This document shows positions 1 to 8,700 of a stretch of DNA of 64,000 nt, piece by piece. Source of the DNA: Hydrogenophaga sp. PBL-H3 (GTDB taxonomy: Bacteria; Pseudomonadota; Gammaproteobacteria; Burkholderiales; Burkholderiaceae_C). Both the position numbers and the translations under genes were made by a program. Location: positions 1,054,001 to 1,118,000 of the forward strand of contig NZ_CP044972.1 of the NCBI RefSeq assembly GCF_010104355.1, in the 5' to 3' direction. Numbering within the stretch: position 1 is the first letter of the stretch; the number at the start of each line of letters is the position of its first letter. Below the pieces are notes generated by a model that saw nothing but the letters and a program-made list of their open reading frames with translations, had not been told where the DNA came from and did not search any database.

Positions 1-82
1 CATGTGGTCCCCGGCCAAGCCACATAGCCAAGCGCAAGTCCACAGACGCCAAGCGCAAGCAGATACATCTCAAGACTGCGCT

Positions 83-991
83 TCACTGCCGTACCTCTGG
101 GTGGCGTGGGGCTAGTAGGCCCATGTGGGAGGCGATTCGTGACAGGCCCGTCGAGCCAACCAGATGGGACCGGAGGGGGACGCGAAGCTGGGACGCTGGC
201 TCGCCTGCTCGCGCGAGATGGATCCACCTGCGATCCGCGTCGTATCGGTCGAGATGAAGGTCCCAGGCGTTGTGGCCTGAGAGCTTGACCTCCAGCGTCA
301 ACCAGTCGCAGATTCCCTGTGTCAGTGCTTCCGATGCGGGTAACACCGCACCCACTTGCGCGACACATGCCACTTCGATTTCGAGCAAAAATTTCAGGAC
401 AGCTTTGAGACGCGCGCCCTCCTGCTCACGGCGGAGCCATCGCGTTGGCCAGCCTCGTTCACTGCTTGCCATCAACAGGAAGAAGCCAAGGCGCGATGCT
501 GGGCTGTGTGCAGGTTGATGTGCTGGTAGTGCGAGCTCATGCTGAAACGTCGCACCTCCGGGCAGCGCGTGTTCCAGCAAGAAGCGGGTGGTCTCAGGTT
601 CCCAGTGCTCAAGATCGGTTATCCACGGTAGCCGGTGCAGGACACTTGTGCGTACGCCTTCGGGTGCCCAATTTTGCAGGGCCTCCTGAACCATGCCCCA
701 ATGTGTTGAGCGCGGCCGCAGAGCTGGGCCGTTATTAACGACCACATGGTCCATCTCGCAGAACAGCACGGGAATGGCCAGGAGTTCATTGAAAGTGACT
801 TTTTGGCGGTGCCGGTAGGCCAGCCGGGTCGCCGTGACGGCAAGTTGGTCCAGATCCTCTGCGGTTTGTACGCCGGGATCCATCGCGTTCTCGCCTGTTT
901 GAAGGGATGTGCGCCCTGCACCCCTGGTCTGGCTTCCCTGTTGCATCTCGCTTAAACACTTCACGAGCAGCGATTGCCGTTCTTCTTTCAT
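83..991 (-). CDS. hypothetical protein, 302 aa
   Basis: I do not recognise this protein. The ATG at 991 has an AGGGA Shine-Dalgarno-like stretch six bases upstream. The reading frame is long and has normal amino-acid use: a mixed hydrophilic N-terminus, many Trp/Leu/His residues in the middle and no signal peptide or membrane segment. It lies 97 bases downstream of a two-gene unit on the same strand and may be the last gene of that small operon. Proteins of this kind are common on integrative elements and plasmids, but no motif allows a function. Confidence is for coding status only. Confidence 0.6.
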   Translation of the reverse strand: MKEERQSLLVKCLSEMQQGSQTRGAGRTSLQTGENAMDPGVQTAEDLDQLAVTATRLAYRHRQKVTFNELLAIPVLFCEMDHVVVNNGPALRPRSTHWGMVQEALQNWAPEGVRTSVLHRLPWITDLEHWEPETTRFLLEHALPGGATFQHELALPAHQPAHSPASRLGFFLLMASSERGWPTRWLRREQEGARLKAVLKFLLEIEVACVAQVGAVLPASEALTQGICDWLTLEVKLSGHNAWDLHLDRYDADRRWIHLARAGEPASQLRVPLRSHLVGSTGLSRIASHMGLLAPRHPEVRQ

Positions 992-1087
992 GGCATCCCT
1001 GCGGTCCGGACGGTGGCCTGTTTCGCAGGAACCAAGTCAGATGTCACCTGGTTTGTGCTGATGTGTGATGGTTTTGTCATGGCTGAA

Positions 1088-1276
1088 TCAGTAGTCGCTG
1101 TCCTGCCAGAGGCGGTACAAGTGGTCCTCCTCCATCTGATCCTGAATCTGCTTGTAGGGGTCGTCATCGTCGTCATCAGAGTGTGATGATCGGCCTCTCG
1201 CGCTGCTGTTACCTTGAAACGCGATCCAGACAACAAAAATCAAGAATCCGAGCATCAGCCAGGTGGTGGAGTTCAT
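1088..1276 (-). CDS. small single-pass membrane protein, 62 aa
   Basis: A short protein with one hydrophobic helix at about residues 5-21 (Leu/Ile/Phe/Val-rich), then a Ser/Arg linker, a run of six Asp residues and an acidic C-terminal tail. I chose the ATG at 1276 instead of the longer upstream option because an AGGAG precedes it at normal spacing. Its ATG also overlaps the stop codon of the upstream gene (ATGA), a sign of translational coupling. The poly-Asp stretch could bind cations, but that is speculation. No family was recognised. Confidence 0.6.
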   Translation of the reverse strand: MNSTTWLMLGFLIFVVWIAFQGNSSARGRSSHSDDDDDDPYKQIQDQMEEDHLYRLWQDSDY

Positions 1277-1653
1277 GCTCGAGCTCCTGTGAGGAGGGAA
1301 CCTCGGCCAAGCAAGCGCAGTGGCTCCCTCGAGATAATTCGTGCAGCGGCCCAACGCAGAAAGCAGATCTGCTCTTGCAGGTTGCTAGGTTCCGGCATCG
1401 TGCGCAGCCCAAGCTCGTCGACCATGGCCTCGAGCAGGGGATCCAATGCACTGCGGGTTGCCCAGAGCGAGAATCCCAGGCCGGGTCGCACTTGACGCAG
1501 CTTCTGCATGAGCAGGTTGCGTCCGCACACCGACTTCAAGAGCCAGTGGGGCGCCCCGGTGATAGATCGATTCAGCGCGGCAACGTCGAAGTGCTGTCTC
1601 AGGGGTTGGCGCCAGGCTGTGGCTCGAATCGCTTCTTGGAGAGTGGGAGTCAT
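1273..1653 (-). CDS. hypothetical protein, 126 aa
   Basis: An uncharacterised soluble, Arg/Leu-rich protein without signal peptide or membrane segment. The ATG at 1653 is preceded by an AGAGG ribosome-binding sequence. Its stop overlaps the start of the following 62-aa membrane protein by four bases, so the two form a coupled pair. I recognise no domain. Confidence 0.55.
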   Translation of the reverse strand: MTPTLQEAIRATAWRQPLRQHFDVAALNRSITGAPHWLLKSVCGRNLLMQKLRQVRPGLGFSLWATRSALDPLLEAMVDELGLRTMPEPSNLQEQICFLRWAAARIISREPLRLLGRGSLLTGARA

Positions 1654-1933
1654 TCGTTCCTCTTGCGTGTGGATTGGTCAGACCAAGTTCGCACAAGAGG
1701 CCCTGATGTCAAGGCCGCGCGGTCAATGTTTCGTCGACTGCAGCTCGCCCTGCAGGCCGCTGGCAAGCGGAGTACATCGGGTGAATGAAAAATCTAGGGG
1801 CCCGTTGCCAACGCTCAACAAACCAAGTTGCGTTGACATTCGCAGGAGCACGCTTTTCCGCTGCGCTCAGCTTGCTTTCTGAGCATGGACGCCTAGAATA
1901 TTTTTCAATGATTGTGTTCAACCAGGAGTTCAA

Positions 1934-2086
1934 ATGTCGGCGCCAGATCTGCTCAAGGTATTCATGCTTGTTGGAATCCTGTTGGCCATTTGTGGAATCC
2001 GTTGGTTGAACAGAGAAATTGCAAGGCTTGCCGAGGAGAATCGGCGCAAGCGTGCTTGTATGAATTGCAGTGAAGAGTCGCCCTGA
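1934..2086 (+). CDS. small membrane protein with C-terminal CxxC, 50 aa
   Basis: A 50-codon frame with a strong AGGAG five bases before the ATG. The protein has a single hydrophobic helix at about residues 5-22. After it comes a highly charged Arg/Glu/Lys segment and a terminal Cys-Met-Asn-Cys. Opposite-strand frames across this stretch look like shadows. The arrangement (single helix, charged cytosolic tail, CxxC) is typical of small regulatory or accessory membrane proteins. No family could be named. Confidence 0.5.
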   Translation: MSAPDLLKVFMLVGILLAICGIRWLNREIARLAEENRRKRACMNCSEESP

Positions 2087-2161
2087 AGTATTCACCTCAC
2101 CACGATCTGTTGTTGATCGAGTTGATGGTGACTGCGTCACTTCATCCCACTCCTGGCCAAG

Positions 2162-2566
2162 TCAGGCCGACGCCTTTCGGTTCCTTGTTCGTTCGTACGC
2201 GGGCCCGAATATGCTCTTAAAGCTTGCATCGAACGGACTGGCAACGGATGCTCCTTCCTCCAAGGGATCGGCAGCATTGACTTGGATGTTTTCAGGTACG
2301 CCAGTGGGAACCGATAGATTCAGGGGAGCGACTGACGCTTCAACTGCAGTTGGCGTGGGATGCAGTTGGCCGAAAGGCGGCAAGCTCCAGCGGCCCATGG
2401 CCATTCGGAACTGGTAGCCCAAGTGGACCAACTGCAGGATCTCCATGTTGAGACCTGCAGGGCTGATCCCCTTGAGATAGTCCAGGACTCCAACTCCATC
2501 GGGGGGAATCGTGACTCGGACCCGCAGAGCTTCGTCTGGATTCTGTGATCGTTTTCGTTGCACCAT
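2162..2566 (-). CDS. ParR/StbB-like segregation adaptor, second copy
   Basis: A 134-aa protein that lies 16 bases after an actin-like (ParM) gene remnant and is clearly a paralogue of the protein encoded at 3682-4068. Both share an Arg/Lys-rich start, an 'R-V/L-T-I-x-P-D-G' strand and a helix of the type 'Glu-Ile-Leu-x-Leu'. A gene in this position after a ParM-family gene is normally the centromere-binding adaptor (ParR/StbB). I chose the ATG at 2566 over an upstream one because it has a GGGAG six bases before it. Since its ParM partner is truncated, this copy may be an orphan adaptor. Confidence 0.55.
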   Translation of the reverse strand: MVQRKRSQNPDEALRVRVTIPPDGVGVLDYLKGISPAGLNMEILQLVHLGYQFRMAMGRWSLPPFGQLHPTPTAVEASVAPLNLSVPTGVPENIQVNAADPLEEGASVASPFDASFKSIFGPAYERTRNRKASA

Positions 2567-2582
2567 GGTGTGCTCCCTTTGA

Positions 2583-3077
2583 TCAACCGTTCTTGTAGGC
2601 TTCATTCGCAGCGTAGTCGGCGACTACTTGGAAGCCGCGCACGTTGGAGTAGGTTGAGCCACCATCCATCTTCAGGCGGCGCCGCAGTCCGGGTGCGTGT
2701 TCACGGAGAAATTCAAAGAACACCGCACCTCCACCACCGCAGACCAAGATGTTGTCAAAGTCATTCAAGGCGCCCACCGTGTTTAGCATTGCCTCGTAAC
2801 CCCTGCGCAGGACCTCGTTGATGGCACCCCTGTATCGGGCCATTTCGTAGTCCTCGCCGCCAATGCGAACGGTTTCCCGGTTGTCGCGGATGGCCAGGTC
2901 AATCGCCTGAATCACACCGTATTGATTCTTGAGCTCCGGATTGATCGCTTTGGCCACTTCGTACGCGCACGCCATCATCGACTCTGGATGAGCACCCGAC
3001 CGTCCGTAGTTGGGGACCTTGTCGTAGGCCGCCAGAAAGTCAATCGTTCCGCTGCCCACGTCGACCACGAGATTCCA
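2583..3077 (-). pseudogene. 5'-truncated ParM/StbA-like actin ATPase
   Basis: This frame encodes about 164 residues that match the C-terminal half of the intact ParM-like protein at 4086-5171. It begins inside the phosphate-2 region (W-N-L-V-V-D-V-G-S-G-T) and continues through the Gly-rich adenosine loop (C-G-G-G-G-A). The first ~200 residues, including the phosphate-1 loop, are missing. Immediately 5' lies the start of an IS21 istB gene in another frame, so the gene was cut by an IS21-associated event. It is probably non-functional as an ATPase, and it follows the usual parM-parR order with its small downstream gene. Confidence 0.75.
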
Positions 3078-3078
3078 G

Positions 3079-3629
3079 ACGCAGCGCGCGTTCGATCTCG
3101 ATCATGTTCATGACTGGGTGCTCTCGGAGGATTGGGTGGCGGTGGCGACGTGGTCAAACAGATCGCCATATTTATCGGCGCTGCGGATGAGCGCGTGCTG
3201 CTGGGTCAGCGTTGAAGGCGACGCCAACGGTGTTGGTGAGTCAGCGTCCAAGGCAGCCAAGGCATCGGCCACCAGCCGCTCGGTCAGCGCCTTGACGTGG
3301 CCGTAGCTGTGCACCCCTTGCTCCATGGCGGCGGCACAGGCCGCGTCGATGATCCTGTGCGGGTAGCGCCGCGCCAGGTTGACGATGCCCCAGAGCTTGC
3401 GCTGGCCCACGCGGCCCTCGATGGCAAACAGCATCTCGCACAGCCGGGCCGCCTGAGGGCCGATGGCTCGGGCCTGGCTGAGGATGAAGCGGGTCTCGCG
3501 CGAGGGGTTGAACACCCGCTCTGCCAATGGCAGCACCACGGTGCCGGGGCGCTCCACCCGGGTGTGGGTGCGCAGCAAGGCTTGGGTGCGCAGATCTGGG
3601 GACTTTTCCTCTGAAGTGCAGTTGTCCAA
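3079..3629 (-). mobile_element. IS21-family remnant (istA 3' part plus istB start)
   Basis: The frame 3108-3629 encodes the C-terminal part of an IstA transposase: it has the block with 'LCEMLFA', 'LARRYP' and the terminal 'HALIRSADKYG' element typical of IS21 proteins. Its TGA overlaps (ATGA) the ATG at 3111 of a frame starting M-N-M-I-E-I-E-R-A-L-R, which is the characteristic N-terminus of IstB. After about 11 codons istB runs into the parM remnant. The 5' two thirds of istA and almost all of istB are gone, so this is a dead relic. Its left limit near 3629 is approximate. Confidence 0.75.
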
Positions 3630-3681
3630 AAAAAGCCAGTGTTTGCTAACCCGTTGAGTGAGCCTTCACCTGGGTGGAGCA

Positions 3682-4068
3682 CTACAACCCTGCGGTACGG
3701 CGATGAGCTGCACCGAAGATCCTGCTGAACTGCTCCACGCCGGCAACGTCTTCTGGAGAACTGTCCTCTCGCCTCGGAGCTTGCCCAGATTTTGGGTCCA
3801 GGTTTGCTGGTGATTGTGTGTCGGCCGTCATTGCATGCATCGTTACTGCCTGATTGAATGGGGCGAGGTTGAGTGCCATCTCACCATCCCTCCGAGCCAA
3901 TGCGTTTCTAAAATGGAACCCCATTCGCATGAGATGCAGGATTTCTGAATGGAGACCGGCGACGTTGATGTTGTTCAGGTACTCCATCATTCCGTCGCCG
4001 TCGGGATAGATGGTCAGTCGAGTTCGCAGTGGTGGAGCAGACTCGGCAGTGTTCTTGCGTCTGGGCAT
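3682..4068 (-). CDS. ParR/StbB-like segregation adaptor, intact module
   Basis: A 128-aa basic protein directly downstream (17 bases) of the intact ParM-like gene and paralogous to the protein at 2162-2566. In type II (actin-based) partition systems the second gene encodes the DNA-binding adaptor that links centromere repeats to the filament tip. Residues 1-60 carry the conserved strand-helix part; the C-terminal half is polar and variable. The assignment rests on gene order and paralogy; the DNA-binding fold itself is not evident to me. Confidence 0.6.
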   Translation of the reverse strand: MPRRKNTAESAPPLRTRLTIYPDGDGMMEYLNNINVAGLHSEILHLMRMGFHFRNALARRDGEMALNLAPFNQAVTMHAMTADTQSPANLDPKSGQAPRREDSSPEDVAGVEQFSRIFGAAHRRTAGL

Positions 4069-4085
4069 CTGAAAATCCCAACTGC

Positions 4086-5171
4086 TTATCGCGCAGCAGT
4101 TGTCTGTTCGCGCATGAACTCCGACACAACGTGAAAGCCGCGCACATTTGAGAAAGTGGAGTCAGCGCCGTTGCGCAAGCGTCGACGCAGAGCGGGATAG
4201 TGCTCACACAGGAAATCATAGAAAACGGCACCACCACCACCGCAGATCAGAATGTTCTGAAAATCCTCCAAAGCTCCGACCGTGTTGAGCATTGCCTCGT
4301 ATCCACGGCGCAGGACCTCTGTGATCACCCCTTTGTAGTTCGCCATTTCAAACTCCTCGCCCGCGATGAGAACCGATTCACTGCCATCGCGAATGGCCGT
4401 GTCGATTGCTTGAACAACGCCGAACTGACTCTGAAGGTTGGGGTTGATTGCCTTCGCCACGGCGGTCGAGCAGGCAAGCATCGATTCAGGGTGTGCGCCA
4501 GAGCGAACGTAGTTAGGGGCCTTGTCAAACGCAACAAGAAAGTCGATGGTTCCGCCACCCACGTCTATCACAAGATTCCACCCACTTGTGTCAAAGTCTG
4601 AGTTCACTAGACCATAGTAGTAGAGGGATCCCAAAGGCTGGACGATGACACTCGCATCCATGACGGTGACATGCCGAAGACCGACGTTCGGGTCGGGGCT
4701 GAAAATCGCGTGGCGACCCCGTACTACGTCTATGAGACGCGCACGGTACGTATCGAAGTTGTTGAGAGGAAGCCCAACCGTGAGATGTTCGATCTCCATT
4801 TCCTTGGGATTTCCTTCGTCCTCCAACATGTAGTGCAAGGCGCCGTGAACGAGCGCAAGGTAGGGCGGTGAAGTGCAATAGTCCGCCATGACATGTCGTG
4901 GCTGAATCCCACGCAGATGCATCGTCACACCAAGGCCGGCGAAGTGTTGAACGCCATCCACATCGGTGATGCAGCCATCAGCGCCCAAGGTTCCAGGAGC
5001 GTGTAAGAACGAGGCGCCTGGCTGGAGCTGCCCAGTGATCGAAGGAAAGAGTCCCGCTCGGATGATGTTCTGTCCTTGAACACGCTTGCGCTCACATGTG
5101 AATTTGGTGTTTGCGTACCCTACGTCGATGGCTCTTGCAGGTACGGTGATCATTTGCGCTTCGCGCTTCAT
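4086..5171 (-). CDS. ParM/StbA-family actin-like segregation ATPase
   Basis: A 361-aa protein of the prokaryotic actin/ParM-StbA group. Visible nucleotide-binding elements are the N-terminal phosphate-1 loop (A-I-D-V-G-Y-A-N-T-K), the phosphate-2 loop (I-D-V-G-G-G-T-I-D-F) and the adenosine loop (I-C-G-G-G-G-A-V-F). Polymers of such proteins push plasmid copies apart. I chose the ATG at 5171 because GGAG lies at good spacing upstream and because the stop of an upstream frame overlaps this ATG; an in-frame GTG at 5183 is the alternative. It is followed by a ParR-like gene, and the whole pair is duplicated at 2162-3077. Confidence 0.8.
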   Translation of the reverse strand: MKREAQMITVPARAIDVGYANTKFTCERKRVQGQNIIRAGLFPSITGQLQPGASFLHAPGTLGADGCITDVDGVQHFAGLGVTMHLRGIQPRHVMADYCTSPPYLALVHGALHYMLEDEGNPKEMEIEHLTVGLPLNNFDTYRARLIDVVRGRHAIFSPDPNVGLRHVTVMDASVIVQPLGSLYYYGLVNSDFDTSGWNLVIDVGGGTIDFLVAFDKAPNYVRSGAHPESMLACSTAVAKAINPNLQSQFGVVQAIDTAIRDGSESVLIAGEEFEMANYKGVITEVLRRGYEAMLNTVGALEDFQNILICGGGGAVFYDFLCEHYPALRRRLRNGADSTFSNVRGFHVVSEFMREQTTAAR

Positions 5172-5461
5172 AGGTTTCTCCACATTGATTCAAAGCACGA
5201 ACATGTGCTGGAACCGAAGTCTGTATGCGGATCTGCAAGGCTGCAAGCGTTGGCGACCAGCTCGTAGACACTGTTGGCACGCGACGGATCCGGTCTAGCT
5301 GTGAAGGCCGGGTTCCTGCGCAGGGAGTATTGAAAGATTTCGACGTCGAGCCTGACACCAGTAGCCTGGATGCGACCGCTAACGGCCAGGACAGCCTCAA
5401 CGTGTTCATGATCCCGATGTGCAGAGGGCGCTAGCGGCCTGAACTGGCCACTTGAGGCCAT
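5168..5461 (-). CDS. possible small gene upstream of parM
   Basis: A 97-codon frame that ends with an ATGA overlap on the parM start, which suggests translational coupling. Its middle part reads like a protein (alternating hydrophobic residues and a charged V-R-L-D-V-E-I-F-Q-Y segment). No family is recognised and the start codon is unsure. It might be a leader or regulator of the partition operon. Confidence 0.35.
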   Translation of the reverse strand: MASSGQFRPLAPSAHRDHEHVEAVLAVSGRIQATGVRLDVEIFQYSLRRNPAFTARPDPSRANSVYELVANACSLADPHTDFGSSTCSCFESMWRNL

Positions 5462-6866
5462 CGAGCCGGTCTGAGCATCTGGTCCGTTTGGATGTCGGTC
5501 ACTAGTGGCCCCCCAGGAGAAAACGAGAGTTGTTCACATTCCTCGGTTTGTCGAGCGGTCGAATTTTCCGGGAGGGTCGCGAGTTCGCGGTTGTATGCCA
5601 CCTTTCTTGTCTGCACCCACCCAATCGAACCTGCTGGAGGGTTGCACCGCAGTCTCAGCATTTCGTCATCTGCAGCAACGCTGCGGTGAGCGTCCAAGTA
5701 ATGATGTCCATCAACTTATTCGGCTGTATGACCTAGGTCCTGCAGGAGTTTGGACGCTTGTCGCTGGCCGATGAACTGACAGGTTGAGCATCACGGTCGA
5801 GCCGCTGTCGCTTTTTGGCGACGCATGGCTTAGTCGAATTTCTGAATGGAGAGAAGAGGCAGAGAGATACACAAATCATTGATTCTTAAGTAAAAAATGT
5901 GAGTTTTCGGGTGCGAGATTTGAGATCTGAAGAATTTTTCTTGGCGATGGACAACCCGGAACTGGCGAGAGCTGCGGTCTCATAAACTTCGCAACTGGCC
6001 TGCATTGCGCGACATCCACAAAAAAACCAACTACTATCCGTCTCGCTGTACTTTGTACTTCGGACATCCTGATTAATCCCTGTGATGTCATGCTCCTAGC
6101 GAGCAAAACTTTGAAAGACGTTCCTTCGTAGACGTCAATGTGAAGGCAACCCTCGCTGCTTGGGGAGGTTGCCTCGGACGCTTCGTTTTCTGAGCGTCGT
6201 ACCAGCAGGTCACCAAGACCTGGCAACTGAGTTCGCCCCGTGGCTCAGGCAGGACAACCCCGCACAGGGTTGCTCCGTGCAATTCCAACAAGTCTCCTTC
6301 GAGGGATCCATTCAACGCTCTGAGCTACGGAGCATGAATGTGCGCGCGAGCGCACCTTTCAACTTACGTTTTGACTTTGCTCTGACGCCAGCCCTCGGGC
6401 GCGGTGTCACAAAACCTCCTCGCCCGGCAACTGCGCCGGGAGCCTTCCGGGCTTGAAATTGAGAAGTTTGGACAAGACAGCGAAGGACAACGCCGCATAA
6501 AAGTCATGCGGTGAAGTGAGTTCACCTGGGTAGTGACGAACTACCTCGATCTGGCCAATCACATACGGCCCTGTCCGAAAAAGACAGTACCCCCCCGACC
6601 GCCATTTCCGCGCTGGGGTGCCCGTCAACCAATGACGGTGGTCGCGCAGCTGCCCTACTGCGCCGACAGGACAGCTTGCTAAAGAAGCCGGGATTTCAAG
6701 ACTTTGAGTGGCCTGTCCGAGGCGATGTATCGGGCAATCAGTAGCAAAGCCGAGTTGTTAGAGCGATCTGGCATGTAGTCCCTCGTTCGTAGGGCTTCAT
6801 CTGCAGGCATGGTGCCTGCAGATCAAGCCCCTCATCTTGAGGTTTGAAACCTTTCAGAAAGCAAAT
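5462..6866. other. long stretch without a convincing gene
   Basis: About 1.4 kb between the partition locus and the recombinase. Open frames on both strands are short and have no recognisable domains; base composition is patchier and more AT-rich near 5860-5950. A perfect six-base stem lies at about 6422-6439 (CCCGGC, six-base loop, GCCGGG). I saw no iterons or tandem repeats that would mark a partition centromere or a replication origin. Confidence 0.4.
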
Positions 6867-8345
6867 ATGAAGAAAGCCTCTAATCGTCCAATGGGTCTGA
6901 CCCGTATCAATCACGCAGTGCATGCTCATGTCGGCGTAACGGGAAAGTCCTGTAAGAACAAGCGTGCTTTGACTCGCGCTGATACCCTGGCTACCGGGGG
7001 GCCTGGTAGCTATGTGGTCTTGATCAAAGAAGCGAAGGAAAAATTTCCCACCGACCCTTTCAAGCAAACGACTTACGTGTTGGGGAAAGGTGATCTTCAG
7101 GCGCACACTGGACGCCGCCGTTCGGTGTCAGAAACGACGCGAACTAGCTTCGGCAAGACCCTGATGCTCGCGATCGCTGATTTGAAGAAGCTGCGTATGC
7201 CGATTCAGCAGATTGATCAAATCGGACGAAAGCAAGCCGTCGCGCTGGTGGCGTATTGGGCGCTTGAGAAGGGTCAATCTGCCGCGACGCTGACCACGAA
7301 GCTGAGCCAACTCCGCAAGTTTTGCGTGCTGATCGGTAAACCTGATGCCATCCCGATGAGGGAGGATTTGTATGCGCTGCTGGAAGCTGTAGGCGTCGAC
7401 CGCTCTGCGCTGACTCGCGAGCAGGTCACGCCAGGAAGCAAGAACTGGAGCTCGGTGTCTGTTGATCCCAAATCGATCATTGCGCAGATCGCAATCGAAC
7501 ACCCGCATGAGGCCCTGTTGCTCGAACTGATGTTGTACTGGGGACTGCGCGTATCCGAGGCGCTGAGCTTGCGCCCGCAGGACTCCGACATCGGTAGCGA
7601 GTTGGAGGTGACCCGAGGGACAAAAGGCGGTCGCGCGCGGATGGTTCCTTACATGACTGATCCCTCGATTGCAACGTTGCAGCGTGACCTCCTGGATCGT
7701 TGCCTCGGCTGGTCCAAGGCATTCCCAAAGCTGGGTATGGGCTACCGGAATCTGACGATGGAGGCTGCCCGCAAGAAGTTCTACAACACCATGGAAAAGC
7801 TCGGCATTACTTTGGAAGGACTGGGTGTGACGCCCCATGGTTTGCGCCATGAGTTTGCTGCCAACTTGTTCAATGACATCACCGGGCACCGCCCGCCCGC
7901 TGAGGGCAATGAACCGCCAGACTGGTTCAAGGCAAACCGCCAGCTGGTGGAGGATGCTTACAAGCGTGTCTCGCGGGCACTGGGTCACACCCGGCCCGAC
8001 ATTTCGTCCGCTTACCTGGGTTCGGTCACGAAGATGAGCAAGCTCCAGAAAGAGCGTGTTGAGCGTTGGGTGCAGTTGGTAGAGACAACGCCGGGTGTGG
8101 CGCAAGCGCTGATGCGCGCCGGCGTGGAGCGCGCATGGCTGACGGGTCGTGCTGCCAAGGGTCTCGATATTCACCCCGAGGAACAGGTGCATTTGACCGT
8201 CCAGATCAAGCCGGACTTTGATCGCGTCGAGCTCGGTGTCTCCATGGGTGTTCTTGATTCGTTGTTGAGCGGGCGCGTTTTGCTCGTCTTGCTTCACGGT
8301 GAAAACCAACCTGATGGCGGTGCTGAGGTTTTCTTCAAAGCGTAG
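6867..8345 (+). CDS. tyrosine recombinase / integrase
   Basis: A 492-aa site-specific recombinase. The catalytic domain shows G-L-R228-V-S-E-A-L, then H-G-L-R-H-E-F, then R-A-L-G-H-T-R-P-D followed by a Tyr in S-A-Y-L-G-S, so the Arg, His-x-x-Arg, His and Tyr of the family are present. The N-terminal ~200 residues would hold the core-binding domain. I chose the ATG at 6867; a TTG 30 bases upstream is less likely. A related but damaged recombinase follows at 8701. It may have integrated or resolved the element that carries the partition genes. Confidence 0.85.
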   Translation: MKKASNRPMGLTRINHAVHAHVGVTGKSCKNKRALTRADTLATGGPGSYVVLIKEAKEKFPTDPFKQTTYVLGKGDLQAHTGRRRSVSETTRTSFGKTLMLAIADLKKLRMPIQQIDQIGRKQAVALVAYWALEKGQSAATLTTKLSQLRKFCVLIGKPDAIPMREDLYALLEAVGVDRSALTREQVTPGSKNWSSVSVDPKSIIAQIAIEHPHEALLLELMLYWGLRVSEALSLRPQDSDIGSELEVTRGTKGGRARMVPYMTDPSIATLQRDLLDRCLGWSKAFPKLGMGYRNLTMEAARKKFYNTMEKLGITLEGLGVTPHGLRHEFAANLFNDITGHRPPAEGNEPPDWFKANRQLVEDAYKRVSRALGHTRPDISSAYLGSVTKMSKLQKERVERWVQLVETTPGVAQALMRAGVERAWLTGRAAKGLDIHPEEQVHLTVQIKPDFDRVELGVSMGVLDSLLSGRVLLVLLHGENQPDGGAEVFFKA

Positions 8346-8360
8346 CCGAAGAGTCGTTCG

Positions 8361-8384
8361 CGCCCATGTGTGGAAACATGGGCG
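8361..8384 (+). terminator. hairpin after the recombinase gene
   Basis: CGCCCATGT, a six-base loop and ACATGGGCG form a perfect nine-base stem 15 bases after the recombinase stop codon. There is no T-tract, so termination efficiency is doubtful, but the position suits a 3' end structure. Confidence 0.4.
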
Positions 8385-8700
8385 TGGACGCGGTTTGCGG
8401 ATTGACTGCGCACCCATCGGTCGGTTCAGAACTGGCCAGAAGCAGGTCAATGCTTTTGCTTGGTACCAGCGCAGACACCAAAGTTCGCTCTTGCACAACG
8501 TCTTTGCATCGGGAAACCACATCGCCACCTCATTCAGCCCGCAAGGGGTCGATAACGAGGGGGTTTCCCTGCGATAGCAGGGGGACCATGATCAAGGAAT
8601 GGCATTAACGTTGAGGCGTCGGCATCGTGTGTCAGCACACTGTGCCTGCTTCCAAGGGCCATTGCTCTTTACATCCCCAACTGAAACTGGAACAGATTAA
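8385..8700. other. intergenic stretch between two recombinase genes
   Basis: No convincing gene. A second short stem (CCCTGC, four-base loop, GCAGGG) occurs at about 8569-8584. The last 60 bases before the ATG at 8701 are AT-richer and could hold a promoter; no clear -35/-10 pair was seen. Confidence 0.35.

Noticed and set aside
1709-2140. 143-codon minus-strand frame over 1709-2140
   Set aside because: It conflicts with the 50-aa plus-strand gene, which has a strong ribosome-binding site and a clear membrane helix.
7128-8528. 466-codon open frame opposite the tyrosine recombinase
   Set aside because: It is an antisense shadow of a GC-rich gene: the plus-strand frame carries all recombinase motifs, the minus frame none.
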